Shown here piece by piece: positions 49,159 through 57,024 of a DNA stretch of 64,000 nucleotides. The notes below the pieces were generated by a model. That model made no database searches. It had not been told where the DNA came from and saw only the letters and a program-made list of their open reading frames with translations. Position numbers and translations under genes: made by a program. The stretch comes from Saccharothrix australiensis (GTDB taxonomy: Bacteria > Actinomycetota > Actinomycetes > Mycobacteriales > Pseudonocardiaceae). Position 1 is the first letter of the stretch, and each line of letters begins with the position of its first letter. The stretch covers positions 3,311,501 to 3,375,500 of the forward strand of contig NZ_RBXO01000001.1 in NCBI RefSeq assembly GCF_003634935.1, written 5' to 3'.

Positions 49159-49379
49159 GACTCTTCCGCCTGTGCCGGGAGTCCGAAGTGGACCGTCCCC
49201 GTCGCCACGGTGCGCTCGACGCTCCCGATCGGGGTGGCGACCGCGGTGACGGCATTCCGCCGAGTGGTCGTGGCGTGCCGGATGTCCGCGTCAGGCGGGT
49301 CCGCCGACCGCGGGTACCCGGCCAGGGCACACAGCGATCGAGGGCCGGTGAGGAGCACGGTACGAGCAGGGACGGTCAT
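49155..49379 (-). pseudogene. ispH remnant, 74 residues, coupled to dxs
   Basis: The frame starts at ATG 49379 with GGAG 4 nt away, and its TGA overlaps the dxs GTG. Residues 6-18 (RTVLLTGPRSLCA) match the IspH start [13 protein letters not shown]. Residues 31-47 (ADIRHATTTRRNAVTAV) match [17 protein letters not shown] with the cluster Cys changed to Arg. The end TGTVHFGLP matches REDIQFALP. The central 200 residues, including the second cluster Cys, are deleted. No reductase activity is possible. The preserved ribosome site and overlap suggest that it still sets dxs translation. Confidence 0.75.
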
Positions 49380-50259
49380 GGAATCTCCAACGATTTCGTG
49401 CAGCCGAAGCGCGCCACAGTCGTTGCGGAACGAATTGAGGACTGCCGCGCGGACGGCAGATTCGCTCGGCGATCCGCGATTGTCCCGTCTGCTGCCGGGT
49501 GGGAGTGCCGTGGCGCAACTCCCGGACAGAGGGGAAAGGTTGCCCTTCGAGGAGGTTACGTCACGCCGTGTTCGGATTTCCAGAACGGTCACCCGCCCAG
49601 CCGACAACCGTCCGTCACCCTGTCAGCCGATGCGCGGCCCACTGGACCGGGAACACTTCATGACGCCCCGGGAAGCGCGTCCCGATGGCAGAACCGCGTG
49701 GTCGGCGGCGGTTTGTGTGCGAAGGCGTGATGAATGTGCCGGGGCAATCCCGGCCGGAGCTGGGCGAATGGCTGCGGCGCGACCGCGATATGTTGAACCG
49801 GTCGCAATGTTGAAAGTCGGCCCGGTCGCGGGGTATTCCGGCGCGAATCCGCCGTCCGCGGGGGCGGCGCGCCGAGCAGCGACCCGGCGGGTTCGGCGCA
49901 CGACCGCCGGGGCCGTGACACGGCGTCGCGCCGGCTCGCCCCGGAGGAATGGCACGTGCGTCCCGCCCGACCGGCGCGTGCCGCGCCCGGTGAACCCGCG
50001 ATCGCGGGTTCGCCGGGTCGTGGTCGAGGCGTTCGACGCCATCGCCGTGCGGTCGACGAGCCCGGGGCGGAACAGCCCGCCCGGCGTCAGGACCTGAGCA
50101 CCGGCCGGCCGGTGGTCAGCACGGCCAGGTCGCCGTCCACGATGACACCGATGTCCCGGGCCACGTCCCGCGTGATCGTTCGGGTGTGCACGGCGGCACG
50201 ATGTCCGGCGGCGCCGACTTCGGACGGTGCTCGCGGGGCGGTCGGGTCCGGGTGGCGGT
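49380..50259. other. Intergenic region with TGTTGAA repeats, site D (49791-49814)
   Basis: No convincing gene in 880 nt. TGTTGAACCGG at 49791-49801 and TGTTGAA at 49808-49814 form a 17-nt-spaced direct repeat of the core found at sites A-C, here about 410 bp upstream of the half-B operon. The promoter for that operon should be in this region. The rest is GC-rich without clear structure. Confidence 0.4.
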
Positions 50260-51564
50260 TCAGCGGAGCCGGTCGCGGGTGGCGTCGGCCGTGCGGCGGC
50301 GCCAGAGCGTCCAGAACACGACGGCGGTGATGGCCAGGGGGAGCGTGGGGACGGGGGAGTTCCCGCTCGGCGGGGCGGGTGCGGCACCAGGACCGCCCGA
50401 GCCCGGCGCGGGGTCGACGTCGTCCCCGGCGGGGCGGTGGGTGTCGCAGGCCCCGGCGAACACCTCGCAGTAGGTCGGCCGGCCGCCCAGCGGGGTGGCG
50501 GCGAGGGCGGCGTGCACGGTGGCGCGGCTGAAGGTGCTCGCCGCGGCGTCGAGGATCGCCTCGTACCCGAGGTCGTCCGGCGCGCCGGTGGTGCGGGTGG
50601 AGATCCCGAACGTGGTGTCGCCGTCGCCCATGCTGTGCGCGGGCCGGATGGCTCGGGCCAGGCCGTCGTGGGCGACCTGGGCGAACTTCTCGGCTTGCGC
50701 GACGGTGAGGGTGGCATTGGTGGCCACCACGCCGATGGTGGTGTTCTCGTCCACCGCGCCGTCGGTCCCACCGCCGCGCGGAGCCGGGCCGGAGCCCGCG
50801 GTGGAGGTCCGGCAGCCGCGCGGAGGGCGTCGGGTGTCGCCGTACTCGTCGCCGACTTCCATGTGCAGCGCGTGCAGCTCGCAGCCGAGGGCTTCGTTGT
50901 AGACCTTGCCGGCGGAGTTGAGCACCACCAGCGCGCCCACGACGACACCGCCGTCGAGCCGGATGCTCGCGGTGCCGACCCCGCCCTTCAACCGGGTGCC
51001 GGGGGGACCGTCGGTCCCGGTCCCCGTGCCCGCGCCGACGCTGCCCATCTCGACCGGGCCGGGGCGGGCGGCCTTGGCCGCCTGGTAGCCGGCGTCGAAG
51101 TCGGGCGTCCGCTCGATCGGGTCGTCGGCGTCGACGCCCTGGCCGAGGTCGAACACGATCGCGCCGGGCACGACGGGGATGGCCTTGCCCAGGAACTTGC
51201 TGCCCAGTCCCTGCTCCCGCAGGTGGTGGACCACGCCGGCGTAGGCGGACAGGCCCATCACGCTGCCACCGGACAGGAACAGGCCGTGGACCTCGGGCCG
51301 CAGGGCGACCGGGTCGAGCAGGTCGGTGTTGATCGTGCCGGGGGCGCCGCCCCGGACGTCCGCGCCCGCGGTCGAGCCCTTCGGCATGACCAGGGCGGTG
51401 GTCCCGGTGATGGTGGCGCGATCGGTGTGGTGGCCCACCAGGACGCCCGCGACGTCGGTGATGGCGTTGTCCGGGCCGGTGCGGCCCGGCTCGTCGGCGG
51501 AGGCCGGCGCGGTGACGCCGAGCGCGATCAGCAGTGCGAGGCCGGTGGTCGAGGACCGTTTCAT
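50260..51564 (-). CDS. Secreted, membrane-anchored P1-family (DmpA-like) aminopeptidase/esterase
   Basis: 434 residues from ATG 51564 with GGAG. A Sec signal peptide (KRSSTTGLALLIALGVTAPASA) is followed by an S58/P1 fold: AITDVAGVLVGHHTD, GTINTDLLDP, FLSGGSVMGLSAYAGVV, IPVVPGAIVFDLG, the autoprocessing region TTIGVVATNATLTVAQAEKFAQ and HSMGDGDTTFGI. The family self-cleaves before a Ser/Thr nucleophile to give two chains. A Pro/Gly linker and a C-terminal hydrophobic helix (LPLAITAVVFWTLW) ending RRR anchor it outside the cell. Substrate unknown; relatives cut N-terminal D- or beta-amino acids. Confidence 0.87.
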   Translation of the reverse strand: MKRSSTTGLALLIALGVTAPASADEPGRTGPDNAITDVAGVLVGHHTDRATITGTTALVMPKGSTAGADVRGGAPGTINTDLLDPVALRPEVHGLFLSGGSVMGLSAYAGVVHHLREQGLGSKFLGKAIPVVPGAIVFDLGQGVDADDPIERTPDFDAGYQAAKAARPGPVEMGSVGAGTGTGTDGPPGTRLKGGVGTASIRLDGGVVVGALVVLNSAGKVYNEALGCELHALHMEVGDEYGDTRRPPRGCRTSTAGSGPAPRGGGTDGAVDENTTIGVVATNATLTVAQAEKFAQVAHDGLARAIRPAHSMGDGDTTFGISTRTTGAPDDLGYEAILDAAASTFSRATVHAALAATPLGGRPTYCEVFAGACDTHRPAGDDVDPAPGSGGPGAAPAPPSGNSPVPTLPLAITAVVFWTLWRRRTADATRDRLR

Positions 51565-51755
51565 GGCGTTCTCCGGAAGTGGTGGGCGTCCGGACCGGGG
51601 CGGACCTGCTCGCCCGCCGACCCGGGCGCACGGGGCGGGGAGGGTGGCGATGCGGTGCTCGTCGACGGTGAGCGGATTGTCCCCGAGCACGGCGAAGCCC
51701 GCCAGGTCTCCCGGTGGCGGCCACCTCCTCCGCGTGGCGGCCGGCAACCCCGCGC

Positions 51756-51800
51756 GCCCGCGAGGACCGACGTGCCCCGGACACGTCGGTCCTCGCGGGC
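51756..51800. terminator. Perfect 19-bp hairpin
   Basis: GCCCGCGAGGACCGACGTG, a 7-nt loop, and its exact reverse complement. It lies 87 nt after the end of the ABC permease gene and is probably the terminator of the davA-davB-ABC operon. The stem is unusually long and perfect. Confidence 0.75.
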
Positions 51801-51886
51801 GGCACCCGAAGGCGGTGGAGCAGCGTGGCGGCAGCGCGGTGGCGGGGCCGACCGCCATGACGCGCGCCTCGGCGCGCCGGCCGGGA

Positions 51887-52732
51887 TCAGCGGCGGCGGC
51901 CGGTCCAGCGGAAGGTCAGCAGGCAGAGCGCGAGGCCCACCGCGCACCAGGCGCCGAGCACCAGCGCGGTGCGGCCCAGCTCCCACGTGCCGGCGGGTTC
52001 CCAGGCCGCCAGCTCGTCGGGCAGGAACACCGAGCGGAAGCCCTGGCAGATCCACTTCACCGGGAACACCGACGCCACGGTCACCATCAGCGTCGGCAGC
52101 ACGGTGATCGGTGTGATGAACACGCCCGAGACGAACTGCAGCGCCAGGAACGGCATGTTGATCACCGCCGGCGCGCTGCGCGCCGAGCCCGGCAGGCCGC
52201 TCACCGCGATGCCCAGCAGCGTGCACGCCGCGAGCCCCAGCGCGAACACCCACGCGAACGTCCACCACTTGCCGGGGGTCGACGGCAGGTCCAGGCCGAA
52301 CATCAGCGTGCCCACCGCGAGGATCAGCACGACCTCCGCGACGCTGCACACCGCGACGAGGATGAACTTGCCGATGAAGTACGCCGCGGGCGGCATCGGG
52401 GTACCGCGCAGGCGCTTCAGCGTGCCGTCCTCGCGGTCCAGGCAGATGCCGACGCCCAGGGTGGTGAACGACGTCGAGATCACGCCCGCGCCGATCATGC
52501 CGGCCGCCAGCAGCTGCCCCTTGGTGACGCCGGTGTCGCCGATCTCCTGGCCGAAGATGCTGCCCAGCAGCACCAGCAGGACGGCGGGCAGGCTGAACGT
52601 GAAGACCACGTAGTCCTTCTCGCGGAAGAACTGCTTCAGCTCCAGCGCGCCGCGGGCCAGGCCGAGCCGCAGCGTGCCGACCGGCGGGAGGTGCGCCGCG
52701 CGCGGCGCGGGTTCGACGGAGAGGGAGGTCAT
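51887..52732 (-). CDS. ABC-2 type transporter permease
   Basis: 281 residues; the ATG overlaps the ATPase stop. It has six hydrophobic helices in the ABC-2 pattern: FFREKDYVVFTFSLPAVLL at the start, GVISTSFTTLGVGICLDREDGTLKRLRGTP, ILAVGTLMFGLDLP, a NMPFLALQFVSGVFITP helix and a final LVLGAWCAVGLALCLLTF. With the neighbouring ATPase it forms an exporter in the inner membrane. Co-transcription with davA/davB suggests export of a lysine-derived product or a drug. Substrate not readable from sequence. Confidence 0.9.
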   Translation of the reverse strand: MTSLSVEPAPRAAHLPPVGTLRLGLARGALELKQFFREKDYVVFTFSLPAVLLVLLGSIFGQEIGDTGVTKGQLLAAGMIGAGVISTSFTTLGVGICLDREDGTLKRLRGTPMPPAAYFIGKFILVAVCSVAEVVLILAVGTLMFGLDLPSTPGKWWTFAWVFALGLAACTLLGIAVSGLPGSARSAPAVINMPFLALQFVSGVFITPITVLPTLMVTVASVFPVKWICQGFRSVFLPDELAAWEPAGTWELGRTALVLGAWCAVGLALCLLTFRWTGRRR

Positions 52733-53568
52733 CGTCGGCCGCCGATCAGGTCGAGGTAGCGGTCTTCCAGGGAGGGGCGGGTCACGGTCAGGTCGGGCAC
52801 CTCGCCGGCGAACCTGGTCGCCAGCGTCCGCAGCAGGGCGGTGGGCGCGTCGGTCAGCTCCTCGCGCGGCCCGTCCGCGTCGGTCCACCGGACCCTGGCG
52901 CGCCCGGCGGACGCGCCGCCGAGCGCGGCGGGCGCGCCCTGCGCGACCACCTGCCCGTCGACGACGACCGCGACCCGGTCGGCCAGCGCCTCGGCCTCGT
53001 CGAGGTAGTGCGTGGTGAGCACGATGGTGGTGCCCTCGGCGCGCAGCAGCCGGATGAGGTCCCAGAACTGCCGCCGGGCGTCCGGGTCGAACCCGGTCGT
53101 CGGCTCGTCCAGGAACAGCAGCTCGGGCTTGCCGACGATGCCGAGCGCCACGTCCAGCCGCCGCCGCTGGCCGCCGGACAGCGTCCGCGTCCGCGCGTTC
53201 GCCTTCGCGGTGAGGCCGACCAGGTCGAGCAGGTCGTCGGGGTCGCGGTGCTCCGGGTAGTAGCGGGCGAAGTGCCGCAGGGTTTCCAGCACCGTGAGGT
53301 CCGCGGCGTCGTAGGCGCTCTGGAGCACGATCCCGATGCGGGCCCGCCACGCGCGCCCCGCCCGGCCGGGGTCCTCGCCGAGCACCTCCGCCTCGCCGCC
53401 GTCGCGGGCGCGGTGGCCCTCCAGGATCTCCACGGTGGTGGTCTTGCCCGCGCCGTTCGGCCCCAGCAGGGCGAACGTCTCGCCGTGCCCGATGTCGAGG
53501 TCGAGCCCCGCGACGGCGCGGTGCGCGCCGTACTCCTTCACCAGGCCGCGCACCCGCACAGCTGTCAT
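52729..53568 (-). CDS. ABC transporter ATPase (drug-exporter type)
   Basis: 279 residues from ATG 53568 (GAGGA upstream). All nucleotide-binding motifs are present: Walker A GPNGAGKTTT, Q-loop VLQSAYDAADLT, signature LSGGQRRRLDVALG, Walker B LLFLDEPTTGFD, and H-loop LTTHYLDEAEALAD. A DrrA-like C-terminal extension follows (RPSLEDRYLDLIGG). It pairs with the permease through an ATGA overlap and follows davB by 32 nt. Confidence 0.93.
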   Translation of the reverse strand: MTAVRVRGLVKEYGAHRAVAGLDLDIGHGETFALLGPNGAGKTTTVEILEGHRARDGGEAEVLGEDPGRAGRAWRARIGIVLQSAYDAADLTVLETLRHFARYYPEHRDPDDLLDLVGLTAKANARTRTLSGGQRRRLDVALGIVGKPELLFLDEPTTGFDPDARRQFWDLIRLLRAEGTTIVLTTHYLDEAEALADRVAVVVDGQVVAQGAPAALGGASAGRARVRWTDADGPREELTDAPTALLRTLATRFAGEVPDLTVTRPSLEDRYLDLIGGRR

Positions 53569-53600
53569 CGCGCCATCCTCGTCTTCTCCGCTGTGGACAG

Positions 53601-55256
53601 TCAGGTCTCGGGCAGCGCCACCGGCGCGATCCGGTCGAACACGTCGCCCGGACCGGGGTTGTCCGGTGGCGTGCCGCCGCCCAGGTGGCGCAGCACGCCC
53701 CACACCGCGTTCAACGCGGTCGTGACCGCGCCCTCGGCGAAGCCCGCCGTCCACGACACGTCGTCGCCGCACAGGAAGAACCCGCGCTGGGCGGGCGGCA
53801 GGCCGTCCTGCGCGAAGTGCGTGAACAGGCGGCGCTGGTAGCGGTAGTGCCCCGGCAGGTTCGCCTTGAACGCGCCCATGAAGTGCGGTTCGTCCTCCCA
53901 CGTCACGCCCAGCGGCGAGCCGATGACGTGCGAGCGGATGTCGACGTCGGGGTAGATCTCGCCGAGCCGCTCCAGCAGCACCTCGACGCGGTCCTCGATG
54001 GACAGGGTGGCGAGCTTGCGGGAGTCGTCGTTCCACGTGTAGGACAGGCAGATCACGCCGGGGGAGTCGGGGCCGTTGTCGAACAGGTACACCCCGCGCG
54101 GGGTGCGGTCGGTCAGCGTCATGCCCATCACGTCGCGGCCGGTCGCCGGGTCGGTGTCCCGCCAGAAAGGTCGGTCGGTGAGCACGAACACCTTGGACGA
54201 GCCCATGTAGTGGGTGCGCTCGATGGCCGTCCACAGTGGAGTCGGCAGCAGCCCCGGCGCGCAGTCGACGCGGCCGAGCAGCGTCCACAGGTGCGGCGTG
54301 TACACCACGGCGGCGAACCGGTCCTGCCCGCCGGACGCGTCGGTGACGACGAAGTCCGCGCCGTCGCGGCGGATGCGCGTGACCGCCGGCCGGGGCGCGC
54401 CGCCGTGCAGCGACTCCAGCGACGTGCCGCTCGGCCAGTGCGCGACCCGGTCCGGCCGGTGCGACCACAGCCCTTCCGGCAGCCGCTGCGAGCCGCCCTC
54501 GATGCCCACGTGGGCTTCGTCCGCGCCGGTGTAGACGACGCGGAGGATCTCCAGGATCGAGTTGGGGAAGTCGGTGTCCCACCCGCCCGCGCCGAACCCG
54601 ACCTGGCCGAAGATCTCGCGGAACCGGAAGGACTCGAAGCTCGGCGCGGACGCCAGGAACCCGTAGAACGACTGGTCGTCCAGCCGCGCCACGAGCCGGT
54701 TCCACACCGCCTTCAGCAGCGGCACGTCCCGCCGGCGGATCGCGTCCTCCAGCGTGGAGCGCTCGGCCAGCTCCCGCAGCGCCTTGTCCCACGCGTCGGC
54801 CACCTGCTGGTACACGGTGGGCAGCTCCTCCAGCGAGCGCGCGTGGTGGGTGCGGCCCGCCAGGTGGACCACCGTGCTCGGCGTGCAGTCGGCCAGCGGG
54901 TTCGGGAACGGGTAGGTCGCCAACCCCAGCTCGTCGACGTAGTGGAACAGCGTCGAGGCCGCGCGCGGGAACCGCATCGCGCCCATCTCCGCCACGCAGC
55001 GCGGGTCCTCGGCGAAGGGGACCGACCGCATCCGGCCGCCCAGCGCGCCCGCCTCGTACACCACGGGCCGCAGCCCGGACCGCAGCAGCTCGTACGCCGC
55101 CACCAGCCCGGACAGCCCGCCGCCCACCACGGCGACCGGCGCGCCGAGCCGGTCCGGCGGCACCGCGCCCAACCCGGCGGGGTGGCGCACCCAGTCGTCG
55201 TAGGGGAACGGGAAGTCCGGGACGAACATGGTCGGCGCCGCGCCCGCGTGCGTCAC
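53601..55256 (-). CDS. davB: Flavin monooxygenase, L-lysine 2-monooxygenase (DavB) type
   Basis: 551 residues, the length of Pseudomonas DavB. The FAD-binding motif VAVVGGGLSGLVAAYELL lies near 41-58. PDFPFPYDDWVRHPAGLG, MRFPRAASTLFHYVDELGL, GQVGFGAGGWDTDFPNSILEI, HWPSGTSLESLHGGAPRP, YLFDNGPDSPGVICLSYTWN and the C-terminal GDDVSWTAGFAEGAV through DNPGPGDVFDRI all follow DavB very closely. It would oxidise lysine to 5-aminovaleramide, CO2 and water. Tryptophan 2-monooxygenase is the related alternative, which would make indoleacetamide. The GTG overlaps the davA stop, and the amidase partner supports the amide-forming reaction. Confidence 0.83.
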   Translation of the reverse strand: MTHAGAAPTMFVPDFPFPYDDWVRHPAGLGAVPPDRLGAPVAVVGGGLSGLVAAYELLRSGLRPVVYEAGALGGRMRSVPFAEDPRCVAEMGAMRFPRAASTLFHYVDELGLATYPFPNPLADCTPSTVVHLAGRTHHARSLEELPTVYQQVADAWDKALRELAERSTLEDAIRRRDVPLLKAVWNRLVARLDDQSFYGFLASAPSFESFRFREIFGQVGFGAGGWDTDFPNSILEILRVVYTGADEAHVGIEGGSQRLPEGLWSHRPDRVAHWPSGTSLESLHGGAPRPAVTRIRRDGADFVVTDASGGQDRFAAVVYTPHLWTLLGRVDCAPGLLPTPLWTAIERTHYMGSSKVFVLTDRPFWRDTDPATGRDVMGMTLTDRTPRGVYLFDNGPDSPGVICLSYTWNDDSRKLATLSIEDRVEVLLERLGEIYPDVDIRSHVIGSPLGVTWEDEPHFMGAFKANLPGHYRYQRRLFTHFAQDGLPPAQRGFFLCGDDVSWTAGFAEGAVTTALNAVWGVLRHLGGGTPPDNPGPGDVFDRIAPVALPET

Positions 55257-56044
55257 GGCCGCACCTCCGGCCCCACTGCCCCGTACAGCTCGGGGCGGCG
55301 GTCGGCCAGGTACGGCGTCTCCGCTCGGGCGGCGGCGATCGCGGCCGGGTCGACGTCGACCACCAGCAGCTCCTCCGCGTCACCGCCGGCCGTGGTGATC
55401 GCGCCGTGCGGGTCCACCACGCGGGTCAACCCGCAGTAGCGCACGCCGAGCCGTTCGCCGACCCAGTTGGTGTAGGCGATGAAGAGCTGGCTCTCGAACG
55501 CCCGCGCCGGCACCAGGGTCTCGGCGACGATGGTCCACGGCCGCATCAGCGCCGTCGGCACGACCAGGAGTTGCGTGCCCGCCAGCGCGTGCGCCCGCAC
55601 GGTTTCCGGGAACTCCACGTCGTAGCATACCAACAGCCCCACGGTCACGCCCGCTACGTCCGCCTGCACCACCGGCTCGTCGCCCGGCGTGAACACCGAG
55701 CGGTCCAGCTCGCCGAACAGGTGCGCCTTGCGGTACGTGGCCAGGGTTTCGCCCGTCGCGGAGACGAGGCTCGCCGCGTTGCGCACGCCGGTCCCGGTGT
55801 CCTCGGGCCACCCGTGCACGACGGCGACGCCGGTGTCGCGGGCGATGTCGGCGACCTCGCGGGCCGCCCGCGCGCCCCGCTCCACCTGCCGGCCGACCGG
55901 GTAGCCGGTGACCGACATCTCCGGTGTCACCAGCAGTGCCGCGCCCGCGTCCCGTGCGCGTGCCGCGGCGGCGGCGATCCGCTCGGTCATCGAGCCCGGC
56001 GCGTCGGCGCCAGGGCTGCGCGCCTGCCAACAGGCGATCCTCAC
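55253..56044 (-). CDS. davA: Nitrilase-family amidase, 5-aminovaleramidase (DavA) type
   Basis: 263 residues from GTG 56044 (GAGGAA upstream), close to the 264 of Pseudomonas DavA. Carbon-nitrogen hydrolase triad: Glu in LLVTPEMSVTGYP, Lys in YRKAHLFGELDRSVFTPGD, Cys in LLVCYDVEFPETVRAHAL. YRKAHLFGELDRS is particularly DavA-like. It should hydrolyse 5-aminovaleramide to 5-aminovalerate and ammonia. It is the first gene of a coupled davA-davB-ATPase-permease operon. If davB acts on tryptophan instead, this would be an indoleacetamide hydrolase giving auxin, which I rate less likely. Confidence 0.82.
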   Translation of the reverse strand: MRIACWQARSPGADAPGSMTERIAAAAARARDAGAALLVTPEMSVTGYPVGRQVERGARAAREVADIARDTGVAVVHGWPEDTGTGVRNAASLVSATGETLATYRKAHLFGELDRSVFTPGDEPVVQADVAGVTVGLLVCYDVEFPETVRAHALAGTQLLVVPTALMRPWTIVAETLVPARAFESQLFIAYTNWVGERLGVRYCGLTRVVDPHGAITTAGGDAEELLVVDVDPAAIAAARAETPYLADRRPELYGAVGPEVRP

Positions 56045-56252
56045 GACGCTGTTCCTCCCCCGCACGACCCGTGCGAACACGAGGCTCCCCGCCGCGCCGG
56101 CGCGGCCGGAGTGCCCAGTGGACGGTCACGAACCGGCGCGCTGGGCGTGCGGTGCGAGGTGACGTCCGGGTTCGGAGCCTAGGAACGGCGTTCGCGGCCG
56201 GAACACCCCTAGCGTCCCCCTACCGACCCGGAAAACCGCCCTTCAGGACGGC

Positions 56253-56391
56253 GAACCGCGCTCGGGGACGGGGAACCGGTCGGGGGACGGCGGACCGGTC
56301 GGGCACAGCGAACCGCTCGGGCACAGCGAACCGCTCGGGGACGGCGAACCGCTCGGGGACGGCGAACCGCTCGGGCACGGCGGACCGCGCT
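56253..56391. repeat. Minisatellite of GAACCGCTCGGGGACGGC units
   Basis: Seven to eight tandem units of 17-20 bp, alternating GGGGACGGC and GGGCACAGC/GGCACGGC versions. The last unit resembles and touches the 3' end of the response-regulator gene (CTTCAGGAC also appears at 56241), so the array may have grown from the gene end. It fills the gap between that gene and the davA promoter. Confidence 0.85.
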
Positions 56392-57024
56392 TCAGGACAG
56401 CAGCCCGCGCTCCATCGCCGCCAGCACGGCGGCCGTGCGGTCGGACACGTCGAGCTTCTTGAAGGTGCGCAACAGGTGCGTCTTGACGGTGGCCTCGCTG
56501 ATGAACAGCCGCTTGCCGATCTCGGCGTTGGTCAGGCCGCGCCCCACGAGCTTGAGCACCTCGCGCTCACGGCCGGACAGCGCGGGGGCCTCCGGCGCCT
56601 TGACCCGGAACAGCCGCTGCGCCACCGACGGCGACAGCACCGTCTCGCCGCGCGCCGCCGCCCGCACCGCGTTCACCAGCTCCACCCGCGGCGTGCCCTT
56701 GAGCAGGTAGCCCGCCGCGCCCGCCTCGACCGCGCGCAGGATGTCCGCGTCGCTCTCGTAGGTGGTGACGACGACCACCCGGCTGCCCGGCACGGCCGCC
56801 AGGATGCGCTCGGTCGCCTCGACGCCGTCCATGCCCGCCATCCGCAGGTCCATCAGCACCACGTCCGGGCGCAGCGCCGCGGCGTGGGCGACCGCCTCCT
56901 CGCCGGACGCGGCCTGGGCGACGACCTCGACGTCGCCCGCCGACTCCAGCATCGTGCACAGGCCCTCCCGCACCACCGGGTGGTCGTCGGCCAGCAGCAC
57001 CCTGATCGTCCCGTCCCCGGTCAC
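56392..57024 (-). CDS. NarL-family response regulator
   Basis: 210 residues from GTG 57024, overlapping the kinase stop. Receiver domain: LLADDHPVVREGL (acidic pocket), DVVLMDLRMAGMDGVEA with the phospho-Asp, VVVTTYESDADI, and the Lys in LLKGTPR. The C-terminal LuxR helix-turn-helix carries LSGREREVLKLVGRGLTNAEIGKRL then SEATVKTHLLRTFKKL. It is partner of the upstream histidine kinase. It may regulate its own operon or the davA operon lying 3' of it, which shares the minisatellite gap. Confidence 0.93.
   Translation of the reverse strand: MTGDGTIRVLLADDHPVVREGLCTMLESAGDVEVVAQAASGEEAVAHAAALRPDVVLMDLRMAGMDGVEATERILAAVPGSRVVVVTTYESDADILRAVEAGAAGYLLKGTPRVELVNAVRAAARGETVLSPSVAQRLFRVKAPEAPALSGREREVLKLVGRGLTNAEIGKRLFISEATVKTHLLRTFKKLDVSDRTAAVLAAMERGLLS

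Noticed and set aside
53601-55256. Phytoene desaturase/carotenoid enzyme assigned to the terpene locus
   Set aside because: The sequence follows DavB-type amine monooxygenases along its whole length and is coupled to a DavA-type amidase.
56253-56391. A CRISPR array
   Set aside because: The units are contiguous 17-20 bp repeats with no spacers and no cas genes nearby.
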